Part shown: piece after piece, positions 30,611-43,030 of the stretch
Position numbering within the stretch: the stretch's first letter is position 1
How the letters are laid out: each line of letters opens with the position of its first letter
Assembly (NCBI GenBank): GCA_038502055.1
Contig: JAXRKN010000017.1
Coordinates: forward strand, 1 to 64,000
Direction of reading: 5' to 3'
Length of the DNA stretch: 64,000 nucleotides
Origin: Tanytarsus gracilentus
Taxonomy: Eukaryota > Arthropoda > Insecta > Diptera > Chironomidae
Translations under genes and position numbers: made by a program
The notes under the pieces: generated by a model
Database searches by the model: none
Seen by the model: the letters and a program-made list of their open reading frames with translations, nothing else
What the model was told of the DNA's origin: nothing

Positions 30611-33425
30611 TTACAAAAAATATTTTAAAACATGAACCAAGCTAATTGCCACCATCAAAGCACCTCCTAAGGCATTTTTCAAACTTCCGTCATGTTCATG
30701 TTCATGAAGCTCAATTGACCAATTGTAATTGCACTCGATTCCTTGAATATCAACATAAAAAGCATTTCCAGTCATTAGCGAATCAGTTTTTGTATCAACA
30801 TGTGTTTCATTTTCGCCACAAATGAACAAAGCATCTTCTGGAGTTTCATCAACGCCCGCGAAATAAATTCTCTCGAAATTTACTTGCTTATAATTTTCTG
30901 TTCTTGGATGAACTGTCAATGTTCCATTATTGTAATCAAAGTGAAGATAGTCAAAAAGATCAATATGTTGATAATCATAGCTCGTCTCATCATCATAGTA
31001 CAAAGTGCCTTCAGCGCGATTATTTTTATCAACCGCCACAAATAAACTGAACGGATCAGCTCGCATGTAGAATGAAGATTTTCTCACCGTCATTTTCTTA
31101 GGAATTATTGTGCCACCGCGTTGAAAAACTGGAATTTTATTGATCGGCGCTTGAATACCGACAGTTCCCACCTCATCGTATCTCTGATATGTGTCAATGT
31201 CATACCACACATCACCGGCTTTAATGCCATCGGTCGATGGGAAATGCACAATGACCCAAGTGGTGCTTCTGTCGAGCACTGGACAAACAAGAAGTTTGTC
31301 ACCGAGCATGTACTGAGTCTCGAGAGTGAGAACATTTCTATCACGTGGATATTGACTCAACATTGGACGCATGACTGGTGCTCCGGACATTTCGTGCTCG
31401 TAGAAAAGCGTGTACCACAGTGGGAGGAATTGATAGCGCTTTCGAATGGCTTCTCTCGAAAGTTCTCTCGCTTCATCTGAAAACATCCAAGGTTCACGAT
31501 ATTTTGTGCCTTGACTAGCGTGGTTACGGAAGAAAGGTTGGAATGCGGCAAGCTGGTTCCATCTTATGAAAAGTTCTTCCTCAGGATCACCAAAAAATCC
31601 ACCAATGTCAGCACCGCAAAATGAAATTCCTAGAATTTAATTTTTTGAAAAAAAAATCGTTAAATATAAAGTTTTAAAAAATCGTTAAAATTTAAAAAAA
31701 TTAAATCTCACCCGAAACTGAAATAGCCAAACATGCATGAATTGATCCTTTCAAATATCCCCAGTCCGCAACATTATCGCCAGTCCAAACGGCCGTGTAT
31801 CTCTGACTGCCAGCAAAGAATGCACGAGTTAATATAAAAGGTCGCAACTTGGCATCGCTTCGTCTTATGAGACCATCAAAAGTTCCTTTTGTTTGCATGA
31901 AACCATAAGCATTGTGCACAAGTCGATGCTCAACATTTCCAAAATGAACGGCGTCACGTGGAAAAGTCTTTTCAGGTGCATTAAAAACAGCCGGTTCATT
32001 CATGTCATTCCAAATGCCATTTTCAATCACGCTCTCATTAAAATTCTCAATTAAATATTTATCGGCATAGTTTGTGAGTGCCATGGGATTAAAAAAGTCA
32101 ACCCAACTCGATAATCCCGGCCAGCAGTCACCCTCAAAGTCAGTTCCATTTTTCGTCTTGACAAAATAATTTTTCTCCTTATTTTCCTTATAAAAAAAGT
32201 ATTCGTCGTCGACCTTAATGTGAGGGTCAATAATGTGCACCAAGTGACGGCCCGTGGAGTTAAGTGTGCTCATCAACTCGAGTGGGGTTGGAAAGGCCGT
32301 ATAATTCCACGTGAAATATCTCTTTCCATCGGTATAATCAACATCGAGCCATATCGTGTCGAGGGGAATGTCGTAAGTATCGAATTTTTCAACTTTTTCG
32401 AGTACTTCTTCTTGCGACATGTAACTCCAGCGACATTGATGATAGGCGAGTGTGTAGAGCTGTGGAAGTTGTGCGACGCCGGTAATTTTCGTGTATTGTG
32501 AGAAGGCGTCATTGGGTGATGGCCCTAAGAACACATAAACATCCATAATTCCACCCTCGGATATGAAATGTGAAGTTTTTCCATCGTAAACGTCGACATA
32601 TGTGTCTGCGGTGTTCTGCCAATAAACACCCACCGTACGACCACTTGACGAGCCATGACCATAAATTACAGGAACGACTCCGTAATTTGGACGCCGGCTA
32701 TCGAGCTCATAAAATGTCATGTCGACCGTGAAGAGTCGATAAGGCTCACCATAAAGTGTCGATTTCAATGCGAACGAGTCGTGATGCTCTGGAATGCCGA
32801 AGAGCACGTCAGACTCATCGAAGGTGAAATCAATGGCGACTGCTTCCGGTCCATTTGGTTTGCTGTCGGTGTATCCACTCCACGTCTCCTCCCACGAATC
32901 GGGATCTTCTGTGTCATCTAATGGCGCTTCCTTCACCCTTAAATGCTCAAATCTCATCAGTGCACGACGATTTATGGACACAACACGTACATCATTTTGA
33001 TAAAATTCCATGACAAATGGATCATTCTTGACGATGGCTTTATTGATGCCGCACGTGACTGTTACTGATGTTGCGTCACTCTTGACTTCGGCAGTCTGCA
33101 CTTTGGGCGTTATTGTGACCACGTCTCTTACACGATAGCGAGGCTTAAGTGGAGTTTTCTCATCAATTTCCCAGTGAAAGGTGTTGCTCTCGAGACACTC
33201 GAGTTTCAGGTTGAGTGCAACGGAAGTGACATTGTTAACCAAGTCGATATTTATGCCGGAATTGAGAACACTCAAAGTGTTCAATTGCAAGTCAAAGGCA
33301 TGACTTTGTGGCCTTCTGCAACGCCTGCAAAAACTACTTTCACCGCACGTCTTTGTAACTGTTTCAGGCACTGCACTAATGCAGGCAATCGAAATAATTA
33401 GGATTAAAAATAAAGTCAATCTCAT
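30611..33425 (-). CDS. GH31 alpha-glucosidase related to glucosidase II alpha subunit; two exons
   Basis: Spliced as 33425-31712 and 31629-30611: 910 aa, close to the roughly 940 of glucosidase II alpha. Residues 1-18 are a signal peptide (MRLTLFLILIISIACISA); TKTCGESSFCRR follows, typical of this subfamily. A galactose-mutarotase-like N domain leads into the (beta/alpha)8 catalytic domain, with WNDMNEP (nucleophile Asp474), TGDN (acid/base Asp550), GADIGGF and FFRNHA across the splice, then a beta-rich C-terminal part. Known: the family trims glucose from N-glycans in the ER. Odd: after the usual end (NWSIEL) there are about 30 extra residues, finishing in the hydrophobic GGALMVAISLVHVLKYFL, suggesting a GPI signal or tail anchor. 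It could be a true ER glucosidase II or a diverged surface/digestive paralog; all catalytic residues seen are intact. Confidence 0.93.
31630..31711 (-). other. 82-bp intron of the GH31 gene
   Basis: Donor GTGAGA after TCGG and acceptor TTCTAG before GAATTTC. Splicing rebuilds a Gly codon and joins AISVSG to ISFCGADIGGF, the conserved GH31 sequence, so the intron is certain on protein grounds. Its small size and AT content suit an insect. Confidence 0.93.
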
Positions 33426-33445
33426 TGTCTCAAAAGGCCAACGTA

Positions 33446-33481
33446 GACTGACTTTCGAGAGAGCGAATATTGTCTAAAATA
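33446..33481 (-). promoter_or_regulatory. Putative core promoter of the GH31 gene
   Basis: On the minus strand an insect-type initiator TCAGTC (33451-33446, A at 33449) has a TATA-like TATTTTA beginning exactly 32 bp upstream (33481-33475). This gives a 5' UTR of about 24 nt before the ATG at 33425. The spacing is ideal, though the TATA match is imperfect. A TGATAA (GATA-type) site lies just upstream. Confidence 0.45.
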
Positions 33482-33659
33482 TCATGTGATAACGCAAAAT
33501 TATCTCCAGCCGAGAGATATTATGAAAAAGTCAGTCGGTACTTGGGAGGTTTCGATTAGGAAAATTTCAGTCTGCCACTTCAAGTGGTTTATTTTTTTTA
33601 TTCTTATCGCGCTTAATTGGTTTTTAATTTTTGTTGATTAGCGGATTCAAAAAAAAGAA

Positions 33660-33670
33660 GGATTCGAACA
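33660..33670 (-). repeat. B-box-like motif, one mismatch
   Basis: GGATTCGAACA, 103 bp from an exact copy. Flank aagaag instead of tttaa. Confidence 0.4.
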
Positions 33671-33762
33671 CAAAATGTTTCAAAAAATTTACAAATAATA
33701 AATTTGGGGTGAAACGTCTTTCCGACTAAAAGACGTTTCACCCTACTGCATTTAGAATTTAA

Positions 33763-33773
33763 GGATTCGAACC
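33763..33773 (-). repeat. Isolated B-box-like motif (exact)
   Basis: GGATTCGAACC in aatttaaggattcgaacctt. It shares the flanks TTTAA and CTTCTTT with the copy at 14722, so the repeat unit is longer than the 11-bp core. Confidence 0.6.
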
Positions 33774-36700
33774 TTCTTTGAAAATTTTTAAATATTAAAT
33801 TTTTTCAATTCGATTTAAAAGTTGAAGTTTTTTTGTGACTTATAAATTATTCAAATTTAATTATTTCTCCCATCAAAAAATACAAAAATATTTCAGCTAA
33901 AAATACAAAAAATCTTTTTTAATGAACAACTTTGAAGAGGCAGCAAAAAATGTTCAAGAGTCATTAACGAAACTCGGAAATTACGAGGCAAAAAATATTT
34001 TTGTTGGTTTTTCTATTTCTCGCTCTTGAAAAGCTATTACACCAAAAAAATTAAACGAGAGCTTCTCATAAAAAGTAGGTGTAAACGATATCGATGAATA
34101 TCGTTAATAGCTTTTTATCATCATCGATGCGATGCATATTTTTTTAGGAATTTGAAGTATCGAAGCGTAAGCAATTTAAATTCCACCGTCTCAATCACGT
34201 CTCGCGCTGCTCGCTCACATCCGACAATGATGAATAATTTTATACACATTTTTTCCTCTTCTCGCACTTAATTGCCACTCATTTTACCAATTTGTGTGTC
34301 TGCATGAATGTGTACAACAATAATCGAGATGGGAAAAATATTCAATTAAAATCGCACACGAGCTCTTGACTTGCTAATAACATTCGACCGTTGAGGTGAG
34401 CGGCACACCCAAAATAAGAGAGAAATATTAACAACAGATTTTTTAGAGAAGATATTCAAGATAGATATGGTTTGCAACGTGCTGTGCCGTTAAATATTTT
34501 AATACTTGTTTCATTGCCTTTTTTGAATCTCGAAACGCCCATAAATTGCACTCGTTGGAGAGATCAAAAGCTAATTGTTTCACTGTTCAATAGAAATTCG
34601 TAATTAATTCCGCTATTTATCTTTGAAATTTTTTTATGCATCACAAATATTTTTTTGACAACGTGATAGCACAAAATTATTATAAAATACGTCAGTAATC
34701 TCTCAGCTTATGCATATGACAGAACATGTGAATATTTTTTTTTGTTATTTTTAATGATGTCTCACACTCTTTCGTAATCCCCCTGCACTATGTTTATGTT
34801 CCCGATAAAAAGCAATCCAATTTAAATGGATTATTGGGAAATATTGTATGGAGGGATGCATTGTTGGGTGTAAAGCCAGATAGAAAAAAGGTAATTGAGC
34901 ACGTTGCAAATAAAATTGTCATAAAAATGTAAACCATGTTGCGAAGTTTCACTTTCACTTTCAATTAGAGCTTTAAATATTTAATTGCAAAAATAAGTCT
35001 CAAGGAAAGCGACTGGGACTTCATTAATGCCACATTCAATAGACAACACAATGCTAATGCTCATATTTTTCATAAATGAAACTACATTGAACGGATGATG
35101 ATGGAGTGAGAGAGAATAATAAGAAGAATTATGATAATCTCATGGCATGTGTGGCTGAGTCTCTGTCGAAGACATTTGGTATCCATCTATTCTCCATTAT
35201 TATTGACTCAAATCTTCTCTCCTACGGTAATAACAGAGATTATTTAAGAAAGGATTATTTTGAATGTTACAACATGGTAATTTGTAAGCTCTATAACGTA
35301 TTTTTATGAAGAAGAAATTAAAATCAAGGGAAATTCAACTTTACGAATTTTTAGATAAAAATTTGAATAATTTTTTAGAAAACATTTCAAGTCACCACTC
35401 CAAGTCTAAAGCTCATCTTAATCATAATGATTTTTCTTTTATTCTCCACTCGAAAAGTGCTCATGTGTCCAATTATGGCCCTCGAGATGATGATGACGCT
35501 TATAATGAGCACTTCTTTTAAAACTTCGCTCATTAAATGGCAAAAATAATTTTTAACGTTTTGTAAAAATCTCACTTCTCAATTATTAATTATCGAGTTT
35601 GACTCTTAAGTGCTCGCTCTTAATTTAGCTCCAAAGGTGGAGTCAAGAGAGAGAAAAAAACAATTGGCAGCTCATGCTAATTGCTCGCCATTAATTTCTC
35701 TCCAGCAGTTGAAGAACTTTTCATATAAATTAGACGTTTCTGCTAATTGTATCGAAGGGCGAGTTCTCGAGGAGAAAATGGCAATCTATAAATTTTTGTC
35801 GTGTGCCTAATTAATCGACAAACTTCCTCCACTCGAAGATCAATAAAGACGTGTTTATATAGTCGAGGAGGGAAAATAAAGTCACTCGATGATAACGAAG
35901 GTTTTTTTGACATTTTTATTTCCCTTTGGAATTGCGAGCGAAATTTTGTCGGAGTGAAAAGAAATGAAGAAGAATTTGAGTTTCGAGGACGTGCAAGTTT
36001 TTATAAATTAAAAACTTGTAAATTTTTAATTAATTTTCTTTTTGAGGGTTTAAAAAAATATTTAACGAGGGGTGAAGAACTCATTTTTTTAGAGTCATTG
36101 CCAATTTTTAAGAAATTTATAAAAATTTCTTTTAGATTTTTTTTTAAAATTTACAAAAACTTCTTTTAGAATTTTTTCGCTATGAACGGAATTTTCGCTA
36201 CTTTTCATCTGACCAGGATTGTTAAATACCTGAGAGCTACCACTATGTTAACATCAACATAATCAAAAAATTTCAGCTTGATTTATATCTTTTTATAATC
36301 CATAAAATGTCCATTTTCAATTTTCTCCATTTCTTGCATTTTAACATTCTATCTAATCTAAATCAATTTTTTCCTCCTGCAGTTCTCTCAAAACTCGATT
36401 TCATAAAATGCAATTTCTACCATTGAATAAAATTACCATTAGGCAATAATAAAAACTTCAATTCTCGTTCATGATGATCATGCAAGTGAACGTGTTGTTC
36501 GTAGCCACACAATTGGTCTGCAACATTCCGAATAATAATTTATCAATTGAATTAAATAACAAGAATGGAGAGAGAAAATCTTGTAGTTCACTCGAAAAAA
36601 AGAGAGTTTAAAACAAAAGGAGAAGAGGAAGGAAAAACTATCAAATCAAAATCAGATAACGAAAAATATCTTCGAGTCCGAAGAAACGGCAAACAAGCCA

Positions 36701-39700
36701 GACCATAAATTTTATAATTTCAGTTTCATGTTTTTGTTTTGCCTCAAAATAGCGATATGGCAATAAAAAAGATACAAAATGGTTAAAAAAATAAGGAATG
36801 AACTCGTGAAAGACTTTTAAGGTGAGTTTGGGTAAAAAAATCGATTTAAAATATTTTTTTCAATGGTTTAATTATTTTAAAATAGTTCATGTTAATATTT
36901 AATAAAGTTTCATTCCCTTGATAAACGGAAATGCCCTGCTATGGATTTATTCATTCATTTCAATCTCTTACGTGTGCAATAAAAAAACGTGTGTGCATGT
37001 ACGTCTATACAAAAAAATATTTTCTTACCGAAGAACTGTTTTTGGCATGAGCAAAATACATAAAATTTATGTTGTTTCATGTATGAATGAGAGATACCGA
37101 ATGCAAGTCATAACCAGACGTATTGACTACACTGCACATACACCCGAGAAACTTAATGAATATTGAGCACCAAATGAATTCAAAATTCTATTCCCGGAAG
37201 GTATTTATTTCTCCTCTACTTCACCCGCTTCGGTTTTACTTGAGAATTATTATTAAAAATCAATTTTTTTCGCTCGATATCGAGAGACTTTAGAAAAGAA
37301 GATTATTGTTATGCATTAATAGCATCAGACTATTCCACTTGAATGGCGTCCAAATACGTTTTTAATTTAATGGCATTACCACTCAATTTTCCTTCCTTTG
37401 GTATAAGTTTGTGAGTTTACTTCAGAAACAGAGAAATGGATTGGAAAAAAAGTCAATTGGATTAATTAAATTGGGTTTGATGAATTATTTTTATTGCGCG
37501 TGTTGGTAAAGTTATTATTTAAAAATATAATGACAGTTAAAATAAAATTAAATTTTTTAAAAAAGTTCGTTAAAAATTTTCACAAATCCAATCCAAAAAC
37601 TATTTTTTTTAATCCAGAAAAATTTTCAAATTCATTTAAGTGCTCTTGAACATATTAAAAACTTAATTCCCAGCACCCGACCATACCTCAATCTAAAGTT
37701 CCCTCAATTATATTAAATTATCCGCTCGGCTCTTAATGCTCATTGAATTATATACAATATTAATCCCCAAACTAGCTGAACAACAGCATCAAATAATATT
37801 TTTTCTTCTCTTCCTCAAGGGGACAAGACAATAATTTGTAATGATTCGTAAATTTTAAACGCATTTCAATCATGAAATTGAAGCGAAAGAGAAAAAAATC
37901 TCCATGGAATTTTCCATTTCTCAATCTCTAATGCGATGATGATGATTTTTATTCCATAAGATGTCGAGAATTTCGATTCATACGAGACTCGTTAGAGCCT
38001 TCGAATGCCAGCAGACACCATTCAATATTTTTTAAGATTGATTTTTCGGATAAAAAAATTGTGAGCCTAGCTGCGGAGAAACTCGATAGTCCGCATGGAC
38101 AATAAAGAACCGAGTAAAAGTGAAGTTTAAAATTAATCGCGTTATCATGTTGTATTCATCAAATTCTCATTGCTCGATTGCTCTCGCCGTGTTGCCGAAC
38201 CCAAACATTACTTTTGAATTAAAAATGATTAACCCATTCATTATGGACGAGAGAGAGCGAGCGAAAAATCCCTCCGCGTTCGTGGCGAGTAAATTTTTAA
38301 TCTTCACTCTTTTCTCTCCCGATTTCGAAGAATCATTCAGACCCGGGGCGCCTTTTCTTCTCATCCATTCCACTTCAGATGAAATTAAGAGTAAAAAAAT
38401 GCGAAGTGTTCATTTTTTTATGGCTTTAGTATTTAAGCTTTTATGTAATCATTTTTTTTTCTTCTCCCATTGACTTCATAATCGGAGTCGGATCGGTAGG
38501 AAGGATATTAATTGGAACAATTCACAAGGGATTAACAATTGATTGGAAATTCTCTTCGCAATAGAGTCGGAAAGCGTTTGGTATTTAAAGATGCTGTTGG
38601 GGATTTAAATGGAGATCTGTGAATTCAAATTGAGGTTTTTCAACTTTTACAATAAAAAAAATTTCTGAGTTTGAATAAAAAATCTGATACCATCGAAAAA
38701 AAACTCAGATTTATCTTCTAAAGCAAATAAATTTGTCTCGCAAATTAAATTCCACTGTCAAGGTATTTTTTCTCACTTCAATCTAACTTTTTTCTTCTTT
38801 CATGTTTGAACAAATGCAAAAAAAATTATGGCACAAAACAATTTTTTCCTTTTAGTTTCATTTGTTCGCTCAAATATTGTTCAAAAAAAGGCAGGAAAAC
38901 AAAAGCGAGGAGAAAACAAATAGCAGAAAAATAGAAGCGACAAGACACGAGAAAAAGTTTTTTTGTGACAAGTTTCTCCCATTTCAAAAAGATGTTTTTT
39001 TATTTGTCTTCGTTTTTGTGTTGAAAAATAAAAATCGATTCTGATGAAAATTCGTCACAGTCGAAATCTCTCAAGATGTGACTGGATTTTTTTTCTGTGG
39101 ATTGAATTTCTAAGAAAGACCTGATCTATTGCCGTAATAAATTGAAATTTTACAAACAAAAAATCTTAAGACGGCAAAAATGTCCATTCATGCGTGATTC
39201 AATGCTTTTTAGCGAAAAGAGGGATTTTACAATGTAAATCGGATGAAAAATTGACGATGATAAATTTTTAAAATTGTGAAATGATGTCACTGACTTGCTT
39301 AGGAAATGTGTCACAAAATTTAATAGATTTGAAAAATTAGTTTGCTGTAAAAATAATTCTAGCTTTTTCTACCAAAAGTTTAATAATTTTTCGCATTTTT
39401 CATATGTACAAAAAAATCCTTGATCAACTTTGAAAAATTAAACAAAAAAACTAACACAAAGAATTTTTTCTACCCACCCAAAACTACAACAGCTACCGTC
39501 CTTAAAAAATATCATTGTCACAGAAACATGACGAACTCAAAATAAATCAACATCAACAGAAATTGTGAAGGAAGAAGGATAAAAATATAAGACAGATAAA
39601 TTGTCTTTAAAACTGAACCGATCTAAATACAATAAAGATAATTTGATGAATTAATTTTCGGTTTATTTTAGAGAAGCGAGCGGACAAAAGAAGATTAATG

Positions 39701-41339
39701 GACAAAAGAGTGAGAGAAGGTCTCGATTCTATCTATTCTTCTTCGTCATCATCCGTCGTCTTTCTCTCTCACTCGGTCAGGCCGGGCCGAATAAGAGATA
39801 GAGGAAATAATCTCAAATAATTTAATGGACATCATTTGAGGTCGGGTGAAGAATTGTGTGGCATTAGTCACTATTAATATATGTGAGCTCTTTATGTCAA
39901 TGAATAGCCAAACTCGCTCTATCTTTACCAATTCTTCTATAAAAGCTTAAGCAGGCATTAAGCTGTTCCAATTTTTTTTTCTATAAAGAGGGAAAAAAAT
40001 TTGAATTTCAAATGGCATTGCTGTAATCTCTGTGCGGTCTCTCTCTTTTTTTTGCGCTCGAATCTTAATGATGATGAGAAGGAAAAGAAAATTAATTAAA
40101 AGCATTTTTTGTGTGTGCAGATTGATTTGAATAAAGTCGAAAAAGGAGAAAAACAAATTGGATTTTTTAATTAAAACTCAATCAAACTTTTGTAGAAAAA
40201 AAAAGTTGCAAAGCTATTTTAGAAAATGCATAAATCCAATTTTATTTCATCAATTTTTTTGATAAATTAAAGCTAGAAAAGTTCAAATCTTTTTACAAAA
40301 AATAATTAATACAAAACATCCCCAACGGTCATCAATTTTCAATTAAGCTCTCGTGAAGGTCTACGGACTGTTTAAATTAAGATTTGATTAAAATTTATTT
40401 TTAATTAAAGACTTTAGATGTGGATACCGAGATACCCGAAGCGCCAACATGCATTAATTCAGTGTTCAATTTATTTTCGGATAGACAGCAACTTTCGTGG
40501 AATGATTGAACGGTGAAGGTAATTATCTATTTAGGACTTTTTCGAGCATTCTCTATCTAAAAATGTGTCGGGTCTAATAATGACGCTCGTACACCTTCTG
40601 CCCCGAAAGACGAAAAAAAAGATCTTCATCTAATTTATCGCTCCATCCATTCAGACTTTATTGCGGTTTAAAGGGAAGTTGTGTGTAGTGCTGATGGGAT
40701 AGGATGAAACGTATCATTAATATATTTAAGGCCCTATAACAAAAGAAGGAGAACATAAAAAGCGATAAAATCACTTGTTAGAAGGAATTTTCTTTCTTGA
40801 TTAATCACGTTTTACAATTAAGATTTCTTAACCGATCTCCACAAAAGAACATGAGCTCAGGTTTTTCAAGTTCCCTTTACGGATTTAATTACTTTTCTTA
40901 TACAGAGTTGATATGAAAAGAGAGAATTATTGCGATGGGATTTCTTATTACATGGTGTGTGACTGTGAATCATTAAAGAGCTTCTTAGAATTGACTCGAG
41001 ATGGTTTTTATGGAAGTCTTAATTATTTTCGATTCAAGATGGTTGAAAATTTATTCTTTTTTCGCTATATTTGAAAATCACTTTTTGGGCACCTTTTAAA
41101 TTTAAAAATTACGTTACAAAGTTTACTGTGTTTCGACGCGAATATTTTTAACGTACTTTTTAAATTCAAAAATAAGGGACCAAAAAAGTATTTATCAAAG
41201 TAAGCGAATAAACTTTTTTATATCTTTTGCCCTTGTGGCACAGAAAAGGAAAAATAAAGGAATTTTGATGGAACTTGCATGGAATCTTTCGGAACTTGCA
41301 TGGAAAAAAATAACTTGACGGAAATTTGAAGGAATTTAA

Positions 41340-42310
41340 TGGAACTTGACGGAATTTCAATGGAATTTCTGCGACCACTTTACCGGAAATTTGACGGAAT
41401 TTGATGGAAAAAAATCCTTCAAAATTCCATTGGATTTTTTAAGGAAAATTTTGGAATTCCATTGGAAAAGTATAGGAAATTTTTTCCATTTCTTTTCCAC
41501 CAAATTTCTTATGGAAATCTTTAGGAATTTTATCGGAAAAAAATATTCCATCAAAATTCCGTCAAATTCCGCTTAAGGAAAGTTGTGGAATTTTCAAGGA
41601 ATTTATTTTCCATCAAAATTCCGTCATGTTCCGTTTAGGAAAAGTTGTGGAATTTTGACGGAATTGTTTTCCATCAAAATTCCGTCAAGTTCCGTTAAGA
41701 AAAGTTGTGGAATTTTGACGGAATTTATTTTCCATCAAAATTCCGTCATGTTCCGTTTAGGAAAAATGTGGAATTTTAACGGAATTTATTTCCATCAAAA
41801 TTCCGTCATGTTCCGTTTAGGAAAAATGTGGAATTTTAACGGAATTTATTTCCGTCATGTTCCGTTTCGGGAAAAGTTGTGGAATTTTAACGGAATTTAT
41901 TTTCCATCAAAATTCCGTCATGTTCCGTTTAGGAAAAATGTGGAATTTTAACGGAATTTATTTCCATCAAAATTCCGTCATGTTCCGTTTAGGGAAAAGT
42001 TGTGGAATTTTAACGGAATTTATTTTCCATCAAAATTCCGTCAAATTCCGCTTAAGGAAAGTTGTGGAATTTTAACGGAATTTATTTCCATCAAAATTCC
42101 GTCATGTTCCGTTAAGAAAAGTTGCGGAATTTTAACGGAATTTATTTTCCATCAAAATTCCGTCATGTTCCGTTTAGGAAAGTTGTGGAATTTTAACGGA
42201 ATTTATTTTCCATCAAAATTCGTCAAGTTCCGTTTAGGAAACAGTTGGAATTTTCAAGGAATTTATTTTCCAACAAAATTCCTTTAAATTTCCAACGGAA
42301 TTTTTTTAGA
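41340..42310 (+). repeat. About 60-bp hairpin-forming minisatellite (left arm)
   Basis: Units of about 60 bp read gtggaattttgacggaattt, a spacer, then catcaaaattccgtcatgtt, ccgtttagg. Within each unit GACGGAATT and AATTCCGTC are complementary, so every unit can fold into a 9-bp stem hairpin. About eleven copies, with more degenerate ones at both edges. Confidence 0.85.
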
Positions 42311-42383
42311 TTTCCAACGGAATTCCATTGGAAATTTATTGCTTAAATATTGCTTTTGCCAAAAATAATTTAATATATATTTT

Positions 42384-42595
42384 GGCTTCGTGACGGAATG
42401 GTAAAGCGGCGCAACGTGATAAGGAGTCCTCGGTTCGAATCTCGGTGGAGCAAAAAAGATGTAAGTAAAAAATAAATAATTTCCAACAGATTTCCAGAAC
42501 TCAGAATCAGCTATGACAACGACTTCAAATGTTACCTCTTCAGGCCCAGGTAGGAGGATCCAGAAGTGGGCCCGAGCTGCGAAGGATCCAAAAAT
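42384..42595 (+). other. tRNA-like / SINE-like core between the arms
   Basis: Contains an A-box-like TGACGGAATGG (42391-42401) and a B-box-like GGTTCGAATCT (42432-42442) at normal tRNA spacing. GCTTCGT (42385-42391) can pair with GTGGAGC (42445-42451) only with wobbles and in a register that clashes with the T stem, so a working tRNA is unlikely. The part after 42480 (gcccaggtaggaggatccag etc.) is unique and GC-richer. A degenerate tRNA-derived SINE or a captured pol III promoter fits best. Confidence 0.5.
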
Positions 42596-42599
42596 TTAT

Positions 42600-43030
42600 T
42601 TTTTTCTTATGGATTCCATTAGTTATTTTTCCATTGGATTTCCATTGGATTTCCATCGGATTTCCATTGGATTTCCATCGGAAATGTGATGGATTCCGTA
42701 AGAATTTTGACGGATTCCATCGGAAATTTGATAGATTCCATTGAATTTCCGACGGAATCTATCAAATTTCCGATGGATTCTATCGAATTTCCGATGGATT
42801 TCTTCGAATTTCCAATGGATTCCATCGGATTCCTTATGGATTCCATCGAATTTCCGACGGAATCTATCAAATTTCCGATGGATTCCATGGGATTTCCAAT
42901 GGATTCCATGGGATTTCCAATGGATTCCATCGGATTTCTTATGGAATCCATCGGATTTCCAATGGATTCCATCGGAATTCTTATGGATTCCATGGAATTC
43001 CGTTTTATTTCCATTAAAATTCCCATGTAC
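42600..43030 (+). repeat. 21-bp minisatellite (right arm)
   Basis: Units such as gattccatcggatttccaat (plus g), about 20 copies, with variants gattccatgggatttcc and gaatctatcaaatttcc. Twenty-one bp keeps frames open on both strands, producing spurious ORFs with repeats such as MESIGNP. Confidence 0.88.

Larger units (their letters stand above)
33482..41229. other. AT-rich non-coding stretch
   Basis: No supported gene. B-box-like motifs occur at 33660 and 33763. Several frames of 60-122 codons exist (for example 35801-36169 and 38120-38473), but they lack domains, paralogs and splice context. Confidence 0.5.

Noticed and set aside
38120..38473. 117-codon plus-strand frame
   Set aside because: No domain, no paralog and an overlapping open frame on the other strand; composition looks like chance.
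42385..42451. A functional tRNA gene
   Set aside because: A- and B-box-like motifs are present, but the T stem has a C-C mismatch and the acceptor can pair only in a register that overlaps it. No sound anticodon stem was found. Kept as tRNA-like only.
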